This document shows, piece by piece, positions 44,868 through 52,800 of a DNA stretch of 64,000 nt. Source of the DNA: an uncultured Phocaeicola sp. (GTDB lineage Bacteria > Bacteroidota > Bacteroidia > Bacteroidales > Bacteroidaceae); the NCBI GenBank assembly GCA_948579315.1, contig CAPAOL010000009.1, forward strand, positions 1 to 64,000, in the 5' to 3' direction. Each line of letters begins with the position of its first letter. Within the stretch, counting starts at the first letter, position 1. The notes under the pieces are model-generated. The model did no database searches, was not told the origin of the DNA, and saw only the letters and a program-made list of their open reading frames with translations. A program made the translations under genes and the position numbers.

Positions 44868-45734
44868 ATGGTTACAGAACAGTATAAAGATGCCATTTAT
44901 TTCTCAAGTCTTTTTGCTTGGCATTATCCCAATGTTTATAAAGAAATATCAGACATTCTTGTTTACCACCATATAGAGCATGGTACATTACTACACACTA
45001 AAGATTATTGGTGTCGAGATTATATGCCAATACAGTGGGGATTTAAGTCTTATATTCAATTTCGCTATGAACCTGATTATTTGAAGGATAAGCCACAGTA
45101 CAAAACTAATATTATTTCTGTACTTAAAGCTATGAGTAGAGATATGGATATTACACAGTCTCCACTTATTGTTGATGGAGGAAATGTAGTCGTGTGTGAA
45201 GCGAATTCAAAGTGGATAGGATCATGTATGAGAGGTCGGAAACCAATTGTCATCATGACAGAAAAGGTATTTCAGGAAAATTCACAGATTGACCAGAGCG
45301 AAGTACTAGCAATATTAAAGGAAAACTTTTATGGAGCAGATATTGTATTTCTACCATGGGACAAATATGATATCTGTGGTCATACAGATGGAATTATTCA
45401 TAATATTGGTGATGGTAAGATATTGGTCAACTTGAAAGTTTATCCTCAAGAGATAGAACGAGAAATGAGATGTAGATTGAGTGACGATTTTGCCGTTATA
45501 GATTTAAAACTTAGCAAGTATGATGAAAATAGTTGGGCATATATAAATATGCTTCAGACACGTGATGTAATCATAATTCCCAGACTTGGATTACCTACAG
45601 ATGGAGAGGCTTTAAGCCAGATAAAAGAATTGCATCCTTCCTATGAGGGACGAATTTACCAGATTAATATAGCTCCGATTATAAAGAAATGGGGAGGTGC
45701 ATTGAATTGTTTGTCTTGGACTGTGACTAAATAA
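44868..45734 (+). CDS. Agmatine deiminase / PAD-family protein, compact form
   Basis: 288 residues of the guanidino-group-modifying (GME) superfamily. Visible: HTKDYWCRDYMPIQWG (the conserved xDxxxRD of agmatine deiminase), GGNVVVCE, YDICGHTDGIIHNIGDGKILVN (catalytic His in GHTDG) and a C-terminal GGALNCLSWT with the nucleophilic Cys in the usual G-G-x-x-N-C setting. The catalytic set therefore seems present. It is shorter than typical agmatine deiminase (about 350-370) and divergent, so substrate may differ (agmatine, peptidyl arginine or other guanidines). AT-rich codon use sets it apart from the xylose genes before it. Confidence 0.82.
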   Translation: MVTEQYKDAIYFSSLFAWHYPNVYKEISDILVYHHIEHGTLLHTKDYWCRDYMPIQWGFKSYIQFRYEPDYLKDKPQYKTNIISVLKAMSRDMDITQSPLIVDGGNVVVCEANSKWIGSCMRGRKPIVIMTEKVFQENSQIDQSEVLAILKENFYGADIVFLPWDKYDICGHTDGIIHNIGDGKILVNLKVYPQEIEREMRCRLSDDFAVIDLKLSKYDENSWAYINMLQTRDVIIIPRLGLPTDGEALSQIKELHPSYEGRIYQINIAPIIKKWGGALNCLSWTVTK

Positions 45735-45764
45735 TAAGTAGAAAAAATAAAAGAAGTAAGAAAT

Positions 45765-45863
45765 ATGGAACTAATTATTGGATTTACAATATTATTTTTG
45801 ATTGGTGTAAAACTGAATCGATGGATAAATGGTAGCCTTGTCAGATTGTTGTCAACAGGATAA
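45765..45863 (+). CDS. Small putative membrane peptide (32 aa)
   Basis: ATG at 45765 opens a 32-codon frame: MELIIGFTILFLIGVKLNRW then a short basic tail ending in LLSTG. One hydrophobic helix (about 3-15) and positive charges after it suggest a single-pass membrane peptide with the C-terminus inside. It lies 30 nt after the deiminase stop and 57 nt before the nucleotidase start, in the same direction, and AAGAAGTAAG lies just upstream. No family is recognised. It may be a chance frame, but its position fits the operon gap. Confidence 0.4.
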   Translation: MELIIGFTILFLIGVKLNRWINGSLVRLLSTG

Positions 45864-45920
45864 GAATAGCATCACTACGGGATAATTCATTAAATTCAAA
45901 ATCTATAAAATAAAAATTGT

Positions 45921-46391
45921 ATGACATCAGCGCTATCGACTTTCAAACCTATACTTTATATTGATATGGATAATGTATTAGTTGACTTCCAATCAGGTAT
46001 TAACAAATTGAGTGAATACGAAAAGAAAGAATATGAGGGACGATATGATGAAGTTCCTAACATTTTTGCGAAAATGTATCCATATGAAGGAGCAATTGAT
46101 GCTTTCCATCGTTTAGTACGTTTTTATGATGTGTACATTCTTTCTACGGCACCTTGGAATAATCCTTCTGCTTGGTCGGATAAACTTGTATGGGTGAAAA
46201 AATGGTTAGGTACGTATGGCTATAAACGATTAATTCTTAGTCATCATAAGAATTTAAACAAAGGAGACTTCTTGATAGATGATCGCCTCAAAAATGGTGC
46301 GGAAAATTTTAGTGGTGAATTGATATTATTTGGTTCGGAGCAGTATCCGAATTGGGACTCTGTTGTTGACTATTTGATATCATCTAAGTGA
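45921..46391 (+). CDS. 5'(3')-deoxyribonucleotidase (NT5C family)
   Basis: 156 residues of the HAD superfamily. The start ILYIDMDNVLVDFQSGI holds the DxD nucleophile motif (DMDNV), and LSTAPWNNPSAWSDKLVWVKKWLG (about 73-96) is characteristic of the NT5C 5'-deoxynucleotidase family. LILSHHKNLNKGDFLIDDRLKNG (about 105-127) supplies the conserved Lys and the D-D metal site. It would remove phosphate from dNMPs and so affect dNTP pools. Phage and accessory islands often carry this type. Here it lies between a deiminase-like gene and a glycosylase-like gene. Confidence 0.87.
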   Translation: MTSALSTFKPILYIDMDNVLVDFQSGINKLSEYEKKEYEGRYDEVPNIFAKMYPYEGAIDAFHRLVRFYDVYILSTAPWNNPSAWSDKLVWVKKWLGTYGYKRLILSHHKNLNKGDFLIDDRLKNGAENFSGELILFGSEQYPNWDSVVDYLISSK

Positions 46392-46474
46392 GAAATAAAA
46401 AAAGTTGATATATTCAGACAACTCTTTACTAAAAAGATTATCTTTACCCAAAGAAATTTAATATTATAATAATC

Positions 46475-47212
46475 ATGGATACTTTGAAAAAAGAAATTGC
46501 AATTTTAATACAATGTAGTGACTTTAAGGAAATAGAGAAACAGCTTCAAACAATTAATAAATTGATAGTTACAAATTATATGTTTGAGTTGAGTAATGGG
46601 TTGCGGATTTACCTAATTGAAGTAGAAGCTTATTTTAAGCACCCAAAGTTTAATGATGGGTTTGTGCATGGAAATGAACTGCAAAAGAATAATTATGGAA
46701 AATTTTATGTTCATCGTACAGGCATGACGAAGAATTCAAAAATTAAAGGTGGCACCAGAGGAGGTATTGATCTTTGCTTATCTGATAGTACTGATATATA
46801 TTATGGTATCTTGATAAGAAGTGCGCAGTTTGATGATGGCACAATAAAATTCGGACCAAATAATGTTTTAAAATTCATTGTTGAGGATAAGAATTTAGAT
46901 TATAATACTTTGGAGGAAGAATTTGTTTTAAAAGAAGCTGTTGAAGATTGTCGTGATAGAGAAAACAAATCAATTATTTTACATTCTACACGTGTTGGTT
47001 TAGGCAGAAATCAAAGTGATGATTTTAGAGACTCGCAATTGCGAACAATAGTAGGGACGCTGCTTTCATCTTATGCATATAAAGAAAAGGAAAATGTTTT
47101 TAAGCACTATATTATTAATGAAAATATATCAAAAGAGGAAGCCGAAAAGATTTCTATTGATATCCTCGGGTATTGCCCTAAGTCTTTGATAAAAAGTGTA
47201 TATCAGGCATGA
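46475..47212 (+). CDS. Divergent alkyladenine-DNA-glycosylase-like protein
   Basis: 245 residues with no standard annotation that I can assign by strong similarity. Points that recall the Aag/MPG 3-methyladenine glycosylase fold (PF02245): an opening YMFELSNGLRIYLIEVEAY (Aag: IVETEAY, whose Glu activates water), later GGIDLCLSDSTDIYYGILIRS (Aag: a strand followed by LLRALEP), FGPNNVLKF (Aag: GPSKLCQAL) and RVGLGRNQSDDFRDSQLR (Aag: RVGVGHAGEWARKPLR). Order and spacing agree, but the middle is much altered and an N-terminal helical part (1-30) is added. DNA-base excision is therefore an inference. AT-rich and part of the same accessory run. Confidence 0.5.
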   Translation: MDTLKKEIAILIQCSDFKEIEKQLQTINKLIVTNYMFELSNGLRIYLIEVEAYFKHPKFNDGFVHGNELQKNNYGKFYVHRTGMTKNSKIKGGTRGGIDLCLSDSTDIYYGILIRSAQFDDGTIKFGPNNVLKFIVEDKNLDYNTLEEEFVLKEAVEDCRDRENKSIILHSTRVGLGRNQSDDFRDSQLRTIVGTLLSSYAYKEKENVFKHYIINENISKEEAEKISIDILGYCPKSLIKSVYQA

Positions 47213-47220
47213 TAGCTACT

Positions 47221-47260
47221 AATTTTGTATAAGAGTGATATTTCACCCTTATACAAAATT
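47221..47260. terminator. Bidirectional terminator overlapping the AraC-gene stop
   Basis: AATTTTGTATAAG (47221-47233) is the exact reverse complement of CTTATACAAAATT (47248-47260). It separates the convergent glycosylase-like and AraC genes. Confidence 0.8.
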
Positions 47261-48152
47261 ATTTAATGATTGGAATCCAAACTTCAGTAAGAAGCTCTTT
47301 CACATCTGTGTCAGTGGGAGAGTTCAAGTAATGTTCCAAGATTGGAGTTTCTCCTAAGCAATAAGATTGCGGTAATTGTTTCAATATTATCTCATAGAAG
47401 GCATCTAACAATGCATAATCTCCTTGATGAATATAAACTGCGTATGTACCTTGAGGTAAATCCATATGTTTTATTGGATTAGTAAGAGGAAGATTGGATC
47501 CTACTCCTTTTTGAATGGCTATACAAGCGTAAAAACGGCATTTTTCTAATGAGGTAATGTCTGTATCATCATAAGCTATCCCCCAATAATCTTCCTTATC
47601 TGGTAATAAAGAGTTTTCTTTAGCATATTTATATAGGCAATCCCAAGTGTATGTCTCAAAAGCAACTGTACTACAAGTGTCATAATTGCCAATGTAAGAT
47701 AAAAATAAGACAGGTATTGTTTCTGATTCCACTATGCGGTAAGGAGAAATACATGAAGGATAAGTATGACTGGTTTCCAATAATTTCTTTTGTAGTTCTT
47801 GAGGAGTGAGATTGTATTTTTTTTGAAGTGTATTATTTAAAGCTGACTGGTTAGCAAATCCAATATATTCATATATTTCAGCTATACTTTTTTTATTATC
47901 TTTGAGTAATTGCTGGACGTATTCCATACGTGTGCGAATGATATATTGATGTATTGTTTCGCTAGTGTAAGCTTTAAACATCAGCTGAAGATTGCGAGCA
48001 GACATGCATGCTATTTTAGCTAATTCTGGTATAGACATCAAACGATTGAATTCATCAGCAGTTTTACCTGTCCAATTCTTTTGTATCATGGAATTTAGAT
48101 AATGAAGAATGGTCTCGATTTGTCCTTGATAGGAGGATTTGTTGGAATTCAT
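47259..48152 (-). CDS. AraC-family regulator with C-terminal GyrI-like domain
   Basis: 297 residues. The N-terminal half is an AraC/XylS double helix-turn-helix: LAKIACMSARNLQLMFKAYTSETIHQYI then IRTRMEYVQQLLKDNKKSIAEIYEYIGFANQSALNNTLQKKYNLTPQEL (about 45-120). The C-terminal half (about 145-295) resembles a GyrI-like/SOUL effector domain seen in Rob and SoxS relatives, with VLFLSYIGNYDTCS, AYDDTDITSLEKCRFYACIAI and LPQGTYAVYIHQGDY. Such proteins bind small hydrophobic or cationic drugs. On the minus strand TATCTTTG (complement of 48201-48208) precedes it. Targets are unknown. Confidence 0.85.
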   Translation of the reverse strand: MNSNKSSYQGQIETILHYLNSMIQKNWTGKTADEFNRLMSIPELAKIACMSARNLQLMFKAYTSETIHQYIIRTRMEYVQQLLKDNKKSIAEIYEYIGFANQSALNNTLQKKYNLTPQELQKKLLETSHTYPSCISPYRIVESETIPVLFLSYIGNYDTCSTVAFETYTWDCLYKYAKENSLLPDKEDYWGIAYDDTDITSLEKCRFYACIAIQKGVGSNLPLTNPIKHMDLPQGTYAVYIHQGDYALLDAFYEIILKQLPQSYCLGETPILEHYLNSPTDTDVKELLTEVWIPIIK

Positions 48153-48685
48153 ATCTTTTCTTTATCTTTTGGGGTACTCTTTTATCATGATTGATATTTG
48201 CAAAGATAGTATTTATATGTTCATCCTATATGAAAATGATTCAAAAGTTGATTCTGTCTTGAGCATATTGACTTCGAAATATCAATGTAATAAAAGACAT
48301 GATTATTACAATGATTTCTCATATCCGTTTCTGGCTTAAAAAATATTTCTTTGGAAAATCTAATTGTTTTATCTTTGAAATTTTCTAGATTAGAGAGAAG
48401 TGGATAAAGAAGTAGAATCAAATAAAAGCAGCTATTTCCCGCAGCTAAAGCAATGCTTTAGCCTACTTAAAGCGCCGCTTTCCTTCTCTTAAAACGCTGC
48501 TTTTTTTCTTTCTACTTAATCTGTATTCTCTATATATAATTAATCTACTCCTTCATTTTTCTTCTGAATTACCAGTAAATAAAAATTTTGTGGGTGAAGG
48601 AGTGCTTCTTCACCTTTGGAATTTGCAGAAAAAGAATACATAAAATAGATAATACAATAAAATATATATTTGTGTAAAAGATATA
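48153..48685. other. 533-nt intergenic region with a 22-nt array
   Basis: Starts with the AraC promoter (complement of 48201-48208) and ends with a TATATTTG -7 box at 48666-48673. The phased array lies at 48426-48513. Two short frames here (48139-48339 plus, 48221-48421 minus) have no protein logic. The rest is AT-rich without recognisable content. Confidence 0.55.
48426..48513. repeat. Phased 22-nt array, AAAGC-N3-GCTTT units
   Basis: AAAGC (or AAAAC in the last unit) occurs at 48426, 48448, 48470 and 48492, exactly 22 nt apart. In units 2-4 GCTTT follows at +8 (48456, 48478, 48500), making a 13-nt inverted repeat and a 9-nt spacer. The first unit is partly degenerate. The array lies about 170 nt before the decayed gene junction. 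Confidence 0.7.
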
Positions 48686-48792
48686 TGATTAGAATTATAG
48701 CTAGTATAAGGTTATATAAAGATGGTCGTAGAACCTCATTTTATAGTGGGTATCGACCTTTATTTGATTTTATTGAGGAGACGAAAACTTCT
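48686..48792 (+). pseudogene. 5' fragment of an EF-Tu-domain-like gene, frameshifted
   Basis: Behind a TATATTTG box (48666-48673), an ATG at 48686 starts MIRIIASIRLYK. One base is missing after K12; in the frame starting at 48721 the reading goes on DGRRTSFYSGYRPLFDF and IEETKTS. That text resembles domain 3 of EF-Tu (RHTPFFSNYRPQFYFRT...TG) and small stand-alone EF-Tu-like proteins. It breaks off at about 48792 where nitrilase-like sequence begins in another frame. Thus only the first ~37 codons remain and they are frameshifted. The identification is by pattern; the disruption is clear. Confidence 0.6.
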
Positions 48793-48793
48793 C

Positions 48794-49116
48794 CAAAATG
48801 CCTATTCCCATGTTCGTGTTTGTGCGCAGGCACGTGCCATTGAGAATGAATGTTTTGTAGTCATTGCTGGAAGTGTCGGAAATCTTCCCCGTGTGCACAA
48901 TATGGATATTCAATATGCTCAATCGGGTGTGTTTACCCCATGCGACTTTGCTTTGCCAACAGACGGAAAGAGGGCGGAGGCAACTCCTAACACCGAAATG
49001 ATTTTAGTATCGGATGTTGACCTGGATTTGCTGAACGAGCTGCATACTTATGGTAGTGTATGCAATTTGAAAAAGACCGCAGGAATGACCTGTATGAGGT
49101 GAGATACAAGAAATAA
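48794..49116 (+). pseudogene. 3' fragment of a carbon-nitrogen hydrolase (nitrilase family) gene
   Basis: The frame around 48800-49073 reads AYSHVRVCAQARAIENECFVVIAGSVGNLP and then DIQYAQSGVFTPCDFALPTDGKRAEATPN, the conserved C-terminal half of a nitrilase/amidohydrolase domain. The catalytic Glu and Lys part is missing. Near the end, an A-run (49070-49074) shifts the frame: the homologous tail DRRNDLYEVRYKK with a TAA at 49116 lies in the +1 frame, while the open frame stops at 49102. It is fused at its 5' side to a different gene fragment (48686-48792). Full-length members of this type in Bacteroides are several hundred residues, often with an N-terminal GNAT domain. Confidence 0.7.
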
Positions 49117-49120
49117 AAAG

Positions 49121-49151
49121 AGTGACGCTATGCTGTCCGGATAGCGTCACT
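49121..49151 (-). terminator. Terminator hairpin of the DUF2776-like gene
   Basis: AGTGACGCTAT (49121-49131) and ATAGCGTCACT (49141-49151) are exact reverse complements. On the minus strand the hairpin is followed by CTTTTTATTT. The hairpin overlaps the stop codon at 49150. Confidence 0.6.
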
Positions 49152-49194
49152 ATATGCCTTGGATAGCGTTACTATCCGGGGCATATAGTGACGC
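49144..49194. repeat. Nested 15-bp inverted repeat
   Basis: GCGTCACTATATGCC (49144-49158) pairs exactly with GGCATATAGTGACGC (49180-49194); an inner GGATAG/CTATCC hairpin (49161-49166 with 49172-49177) lies inside. The left arm is shared with the terminator at 49121-49151, so the two structures exclude each other. Confidence 0.7.
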
Positions 49195-49593
49195 CCTTTT
49201 GATAGAATACTTTTTTATTTGGACGGCGGTAGCTACACAAGTGGTAATAAATCCAACGCCGGTGATAACGTGTCCTGCAACAAATGCAGAGGTGGAAGTG
49301 GCATTACTGAAAATGCAGATGCCTCCAATAATAGTAATGATGGCTGCCAGATAGCCTATAACCGGCAAAACGTATTTGGCCGATTTATTATAAGTATGTA
49401 TGATTTGCTGGATGATAGTGGCAGCCGTGCAAAACAGGGCAATGCATATCATACCGAGTGAAAACACAACAGGACCGACCACAACACGACTCCCGTCATC
49501 TCCATAACCATAAATAAACGCTCCGTATCCGAAGCAAAAAATAGCCATCGCCAAAGGGATTGCTCTGAATAAAATGCTAATACCGTAATTCAT
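49150..49593 (-). CDS. DUF2776/YhiM-like membrane protein, probably 3' truncated
   Basis: 147 residues. The first ~125 residues match the start of E. coli YhiM-type DUF2776 proteins (about 350 residues): ILFRAIPLAMAIFCFGYGAFIYG, VVVGPVVFSLGMICIALFCTAATIIQQI, and FVAGHVITGVGFITTCVATA, giving four transmembrane helices in two similar halves. After residue ~125 the expected text is lost and replaced by QIKKYSIKRASLYAPDSNAIQGI, which is read from the palindromic element at 49121-49194. So the gene has lost more than half of its length, probably in the same event that joined the two gene fragments next door. Residual function is doubtful. Confidence 0.7.
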   Translation of the reverse strand: MNYGISILFRAIPLAMAIFCFGYGAFIYGYGDDGSRVVVGPVVFSLGMICIALFCTAATIIQQIIHTYNKSAKYVLPVIGYLAAIITIIGGICIFSNATSTSAFVAGHVITGVGFITTCVATAVQIKKYSIKRASLYAPDSNAIQGI

Positions 49594-49803
49594 AAGTTAA
49601 AGTGCTTTTAGGTTTCCCACTAAAACAAGGAGATACCTGTTTTGTTTAGGCTGTAGGCGGTTTATAATCGTTAACTTCACACGAATCCGATTAAAAGTCT
49701 TAGCTTTTTGCTCAACTAAACAAATGTTTTTGTAAATTTGCACCCTTAAAAATGGGGATACCCCTCAAATTGTAAATTGTAAATAGTAAAATCGTAGACA
49801 GCT

Positions 49804-52800
49804 ATGGGTAAGAGATTTACTGAATATTCGCAGTTTGACCTTTCGCAGGTGAACAAAGATGTGCTGAAGAAATGGGACGAGAACCAGGTTTTCGCCAAGA
49901 GTATGACAGAACGTGATGGCTGTCCTTCGTTCGTGTTTTTCGAAGGACCTCCCTCGGCTAATGGTATGCCGGGTATTCACCATGTAATGGCTCGTACCAT
50001 TAAGGACATTTTCTGTCGCTACAAAACGATGAAGGGTTATCAGGTGAAGCGTAAAGCCGGATGGGACACGCACGGACTGCCTGTGGAACTGAGTGTAGAA
50101 AAGGCATTAGGTATCACAAAAGAAGATATTGGTAAGAAAATCTCTGTTGCCGACTACAATGCGGCTTGTCGGAAAGACGTGATGAAATATACCAAGGAGT
50201 GGGAAGACCTGACTCATCGGATGGGATATTGGGTGGATATGAAGCATCCTTATATCACGTATGACAATCGTTATATTGAAACATTATGGTGGCTATTGAA
50301 GCAACTGTATAAAAAAGGATTGTTGTATAAAGGATATACGATCCAGCCGTATTCACCAGCTGCAGGAACTGGATTGAGCTCACACGAGTTGAATCAACCG
50401 GGCTGTTATCGGGATGTAAAAGATACAACGGCTGTTGCCCAATTTAAAATGAAGAATCCTAAACCGGAAATGACCGAATGGGGAACTCCTTATTTTATCG
50501 CTTGGACAACTACTCCATGGACATTACCTTCAAATACGGCTCTTTGTGTGGGACCGAAGATTGATTATGTGGCTGTACAGTCTTATAATGCTTATACCGG
50601 AGAACCTATAACAGTGGTTTTGGCAAAAGCTTTATTGAATGTACATTTCAATGCAAAAGCTGCTGATCTGAAATTGGAGGACTACAAAGCCGGAGATAAA
50701 CTTGTACCGTTTAAAGTGATTGCTGAATACAAAGGTACTGATCTTGTCGGTATGGAATATGAACAGTTGATTCCTTGGGTAAAACCTGTTGAAGTATCTG
50801 AAAATGGTACTTGGAAAGCTAGTGATAAAGCTTTCCGTGTAATACCGGGTGATTATGTTACTACAGAAGACGGTACAGGTATTGTTCACATTGCACCTAC
50901 ATTTGGTGCGGATGATGCGAATGTGGCACGTGCTGCAGGAATCCCGTCATTGTTCATGATTAATAAGAAAGGCGAAACTCGTCCGATGGTGGATTTAACT
51001 GGTAAATTCTATCTGTTGGATGAGCTGGATGAGAATTTCGTACAAGAATGTGTTGATGTAGAAAAATACAAAGAATATCAGGGTGCATGGGTGAAAAATG
51101 CTTATGATCCTCAATTTATGGTGGATGGCAAATACGATGAGAAAGCTGCGCAGGCTGCCGAATCTTTGGATATTGTCATTGCCATGATGATGAAAGCAGA
51201 CAACAAGGCTTTCAAGATAGAAAAGCATGTCCACAATTATCCGCACTGCTGGCGTACAGACAAACCGGTGCTTTATTATCCATTGGATAGCTGGTTTATC
51301 CGTTCTACCGCTTGCAAGGAGCGAATGATGGAATTGAATAAAACCATCAACTGGAAACCGGAATCTACCGGAACCGGTCGCTTCGGCAAGTGGCTGGAAA
51401 ATCTGAATGACTGGAACCTTAGCCGTTCTCGTTATTGGGGTACTCCATTGCCTATTTGGCGTACAGAAGATAATACGGATGAGATATGTATCGAATCTGT
51501 AGAAGAACTTTATAATGAAATCGAGAAATCGGTAGCTGCCGGATTTATGAAATCCAATCCATACAAGGATAAAGGTTTCGTGCCGGGTCAATATTCGGAA
51601 GAAAATTATGATAAGATTGATCTTCACCGTCCTTATGTAGATGATGTCATATTGGTATCGAAAGACGGCAAACCGATGAAGCGTGAATCAGACTTGATTG
51701 ATGTATGGTTCGATTCGGGTGCTATGCCATACGCGCAGATCCATTATCCGTTCGAAAATAAAGAACTGTTGGATAACCGTCAGGTATATCCGGCTGACTT
51801 TATCGCAGAAGGAGTAGACCAGACTCGTGGTTGGTTCTTTACCTTGCATGCTATCGCTACCATGGTATTTGACAGCGTGTCCTACAAAGCTGTTATCTCT
51901 AACGGTTTGGTACTCGATAAGAACGGTAACAAGATGTCTAAGCGTTTGAATAACGCTGTCGATCCGTTTACTACGATTGAAAAGTATGGCTCCGACCCGT
52001 TACGTTGGTACATGATTACCAATTCTTCTCCGTGGGATAACCTGAAATTTGACGTTGAAGGAGTGGAAGAGGTTCGCCGTAAATTCTTCGGTACCTTATA
52101 TAATACGTATTCATTCTTTGCGCTTTATGCGAATGTAGACGGATTTGAGTATAAAGAAGCGGATGTACCGATGGCAGAACGTCCGGAGATCGACCGTTGG
52201 ATCTTGTCTGTATTGAATACATTAATAAAGGAGGTAGATACATGCTATAATGAATATGAACCGACAAAGGCAGGACGTTTGATTTCTGATTTTGTGAATG
52301 ATAATTTGTCCAACTGGTATGTTCGCCTGAATCGTAAACGTTTCTGGGGTGGTGAATTTACACAGGATAAATTGTCTGCTTATCAGACATTGTACACTTG
52401 CCTCGAAACAGTTGCCAAACTGATGGCTCCTGTATCTCCGTTCTATGCAGACCGGTTGTATACAGACTTGATTACAGCAACAGGACGCGACAATGTAGTT
52501 TCTGTCCATCTCGCCGAATTCCCGAAATATCAGGAAGAAATGATAGACAAGGAACTGGAAGCCCGCATGCAAATGGCACAGGATGTTACATCTATGGTGT
52601 TGGCATTGCGCCGCAAGGTGAATATCAAGGTACGCCAACCGCTGCAGTGTATCATGGTTCCGGTGGTAGATGAAGAGCAGAAAGCTCATATCGAAGCTGT
52701 GAAGAACCTGGTGATGAATGAAGTGAACGTAAAAGAAGTCAGATTCGTTGATGGTGCAGCCGGTGTATTGGTGAAAAAAGTGAAATGTGACTTTAAAAAG

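Noticed and set aside
48139..48421. Two short frames (plus 48139-48339 and minus 48221-48421) in the AraC upstream region
   Set aside because: Hydrophobic AT-rich text without conserved pattern, overlapping the AraC promoter and each other.
49594..49803. T-box or other tRNA-sensing leader before ileS
   Set aside because: The likely promoter is only about 60 nt from the ATG and no T-box sequence or long structured leader is seen.
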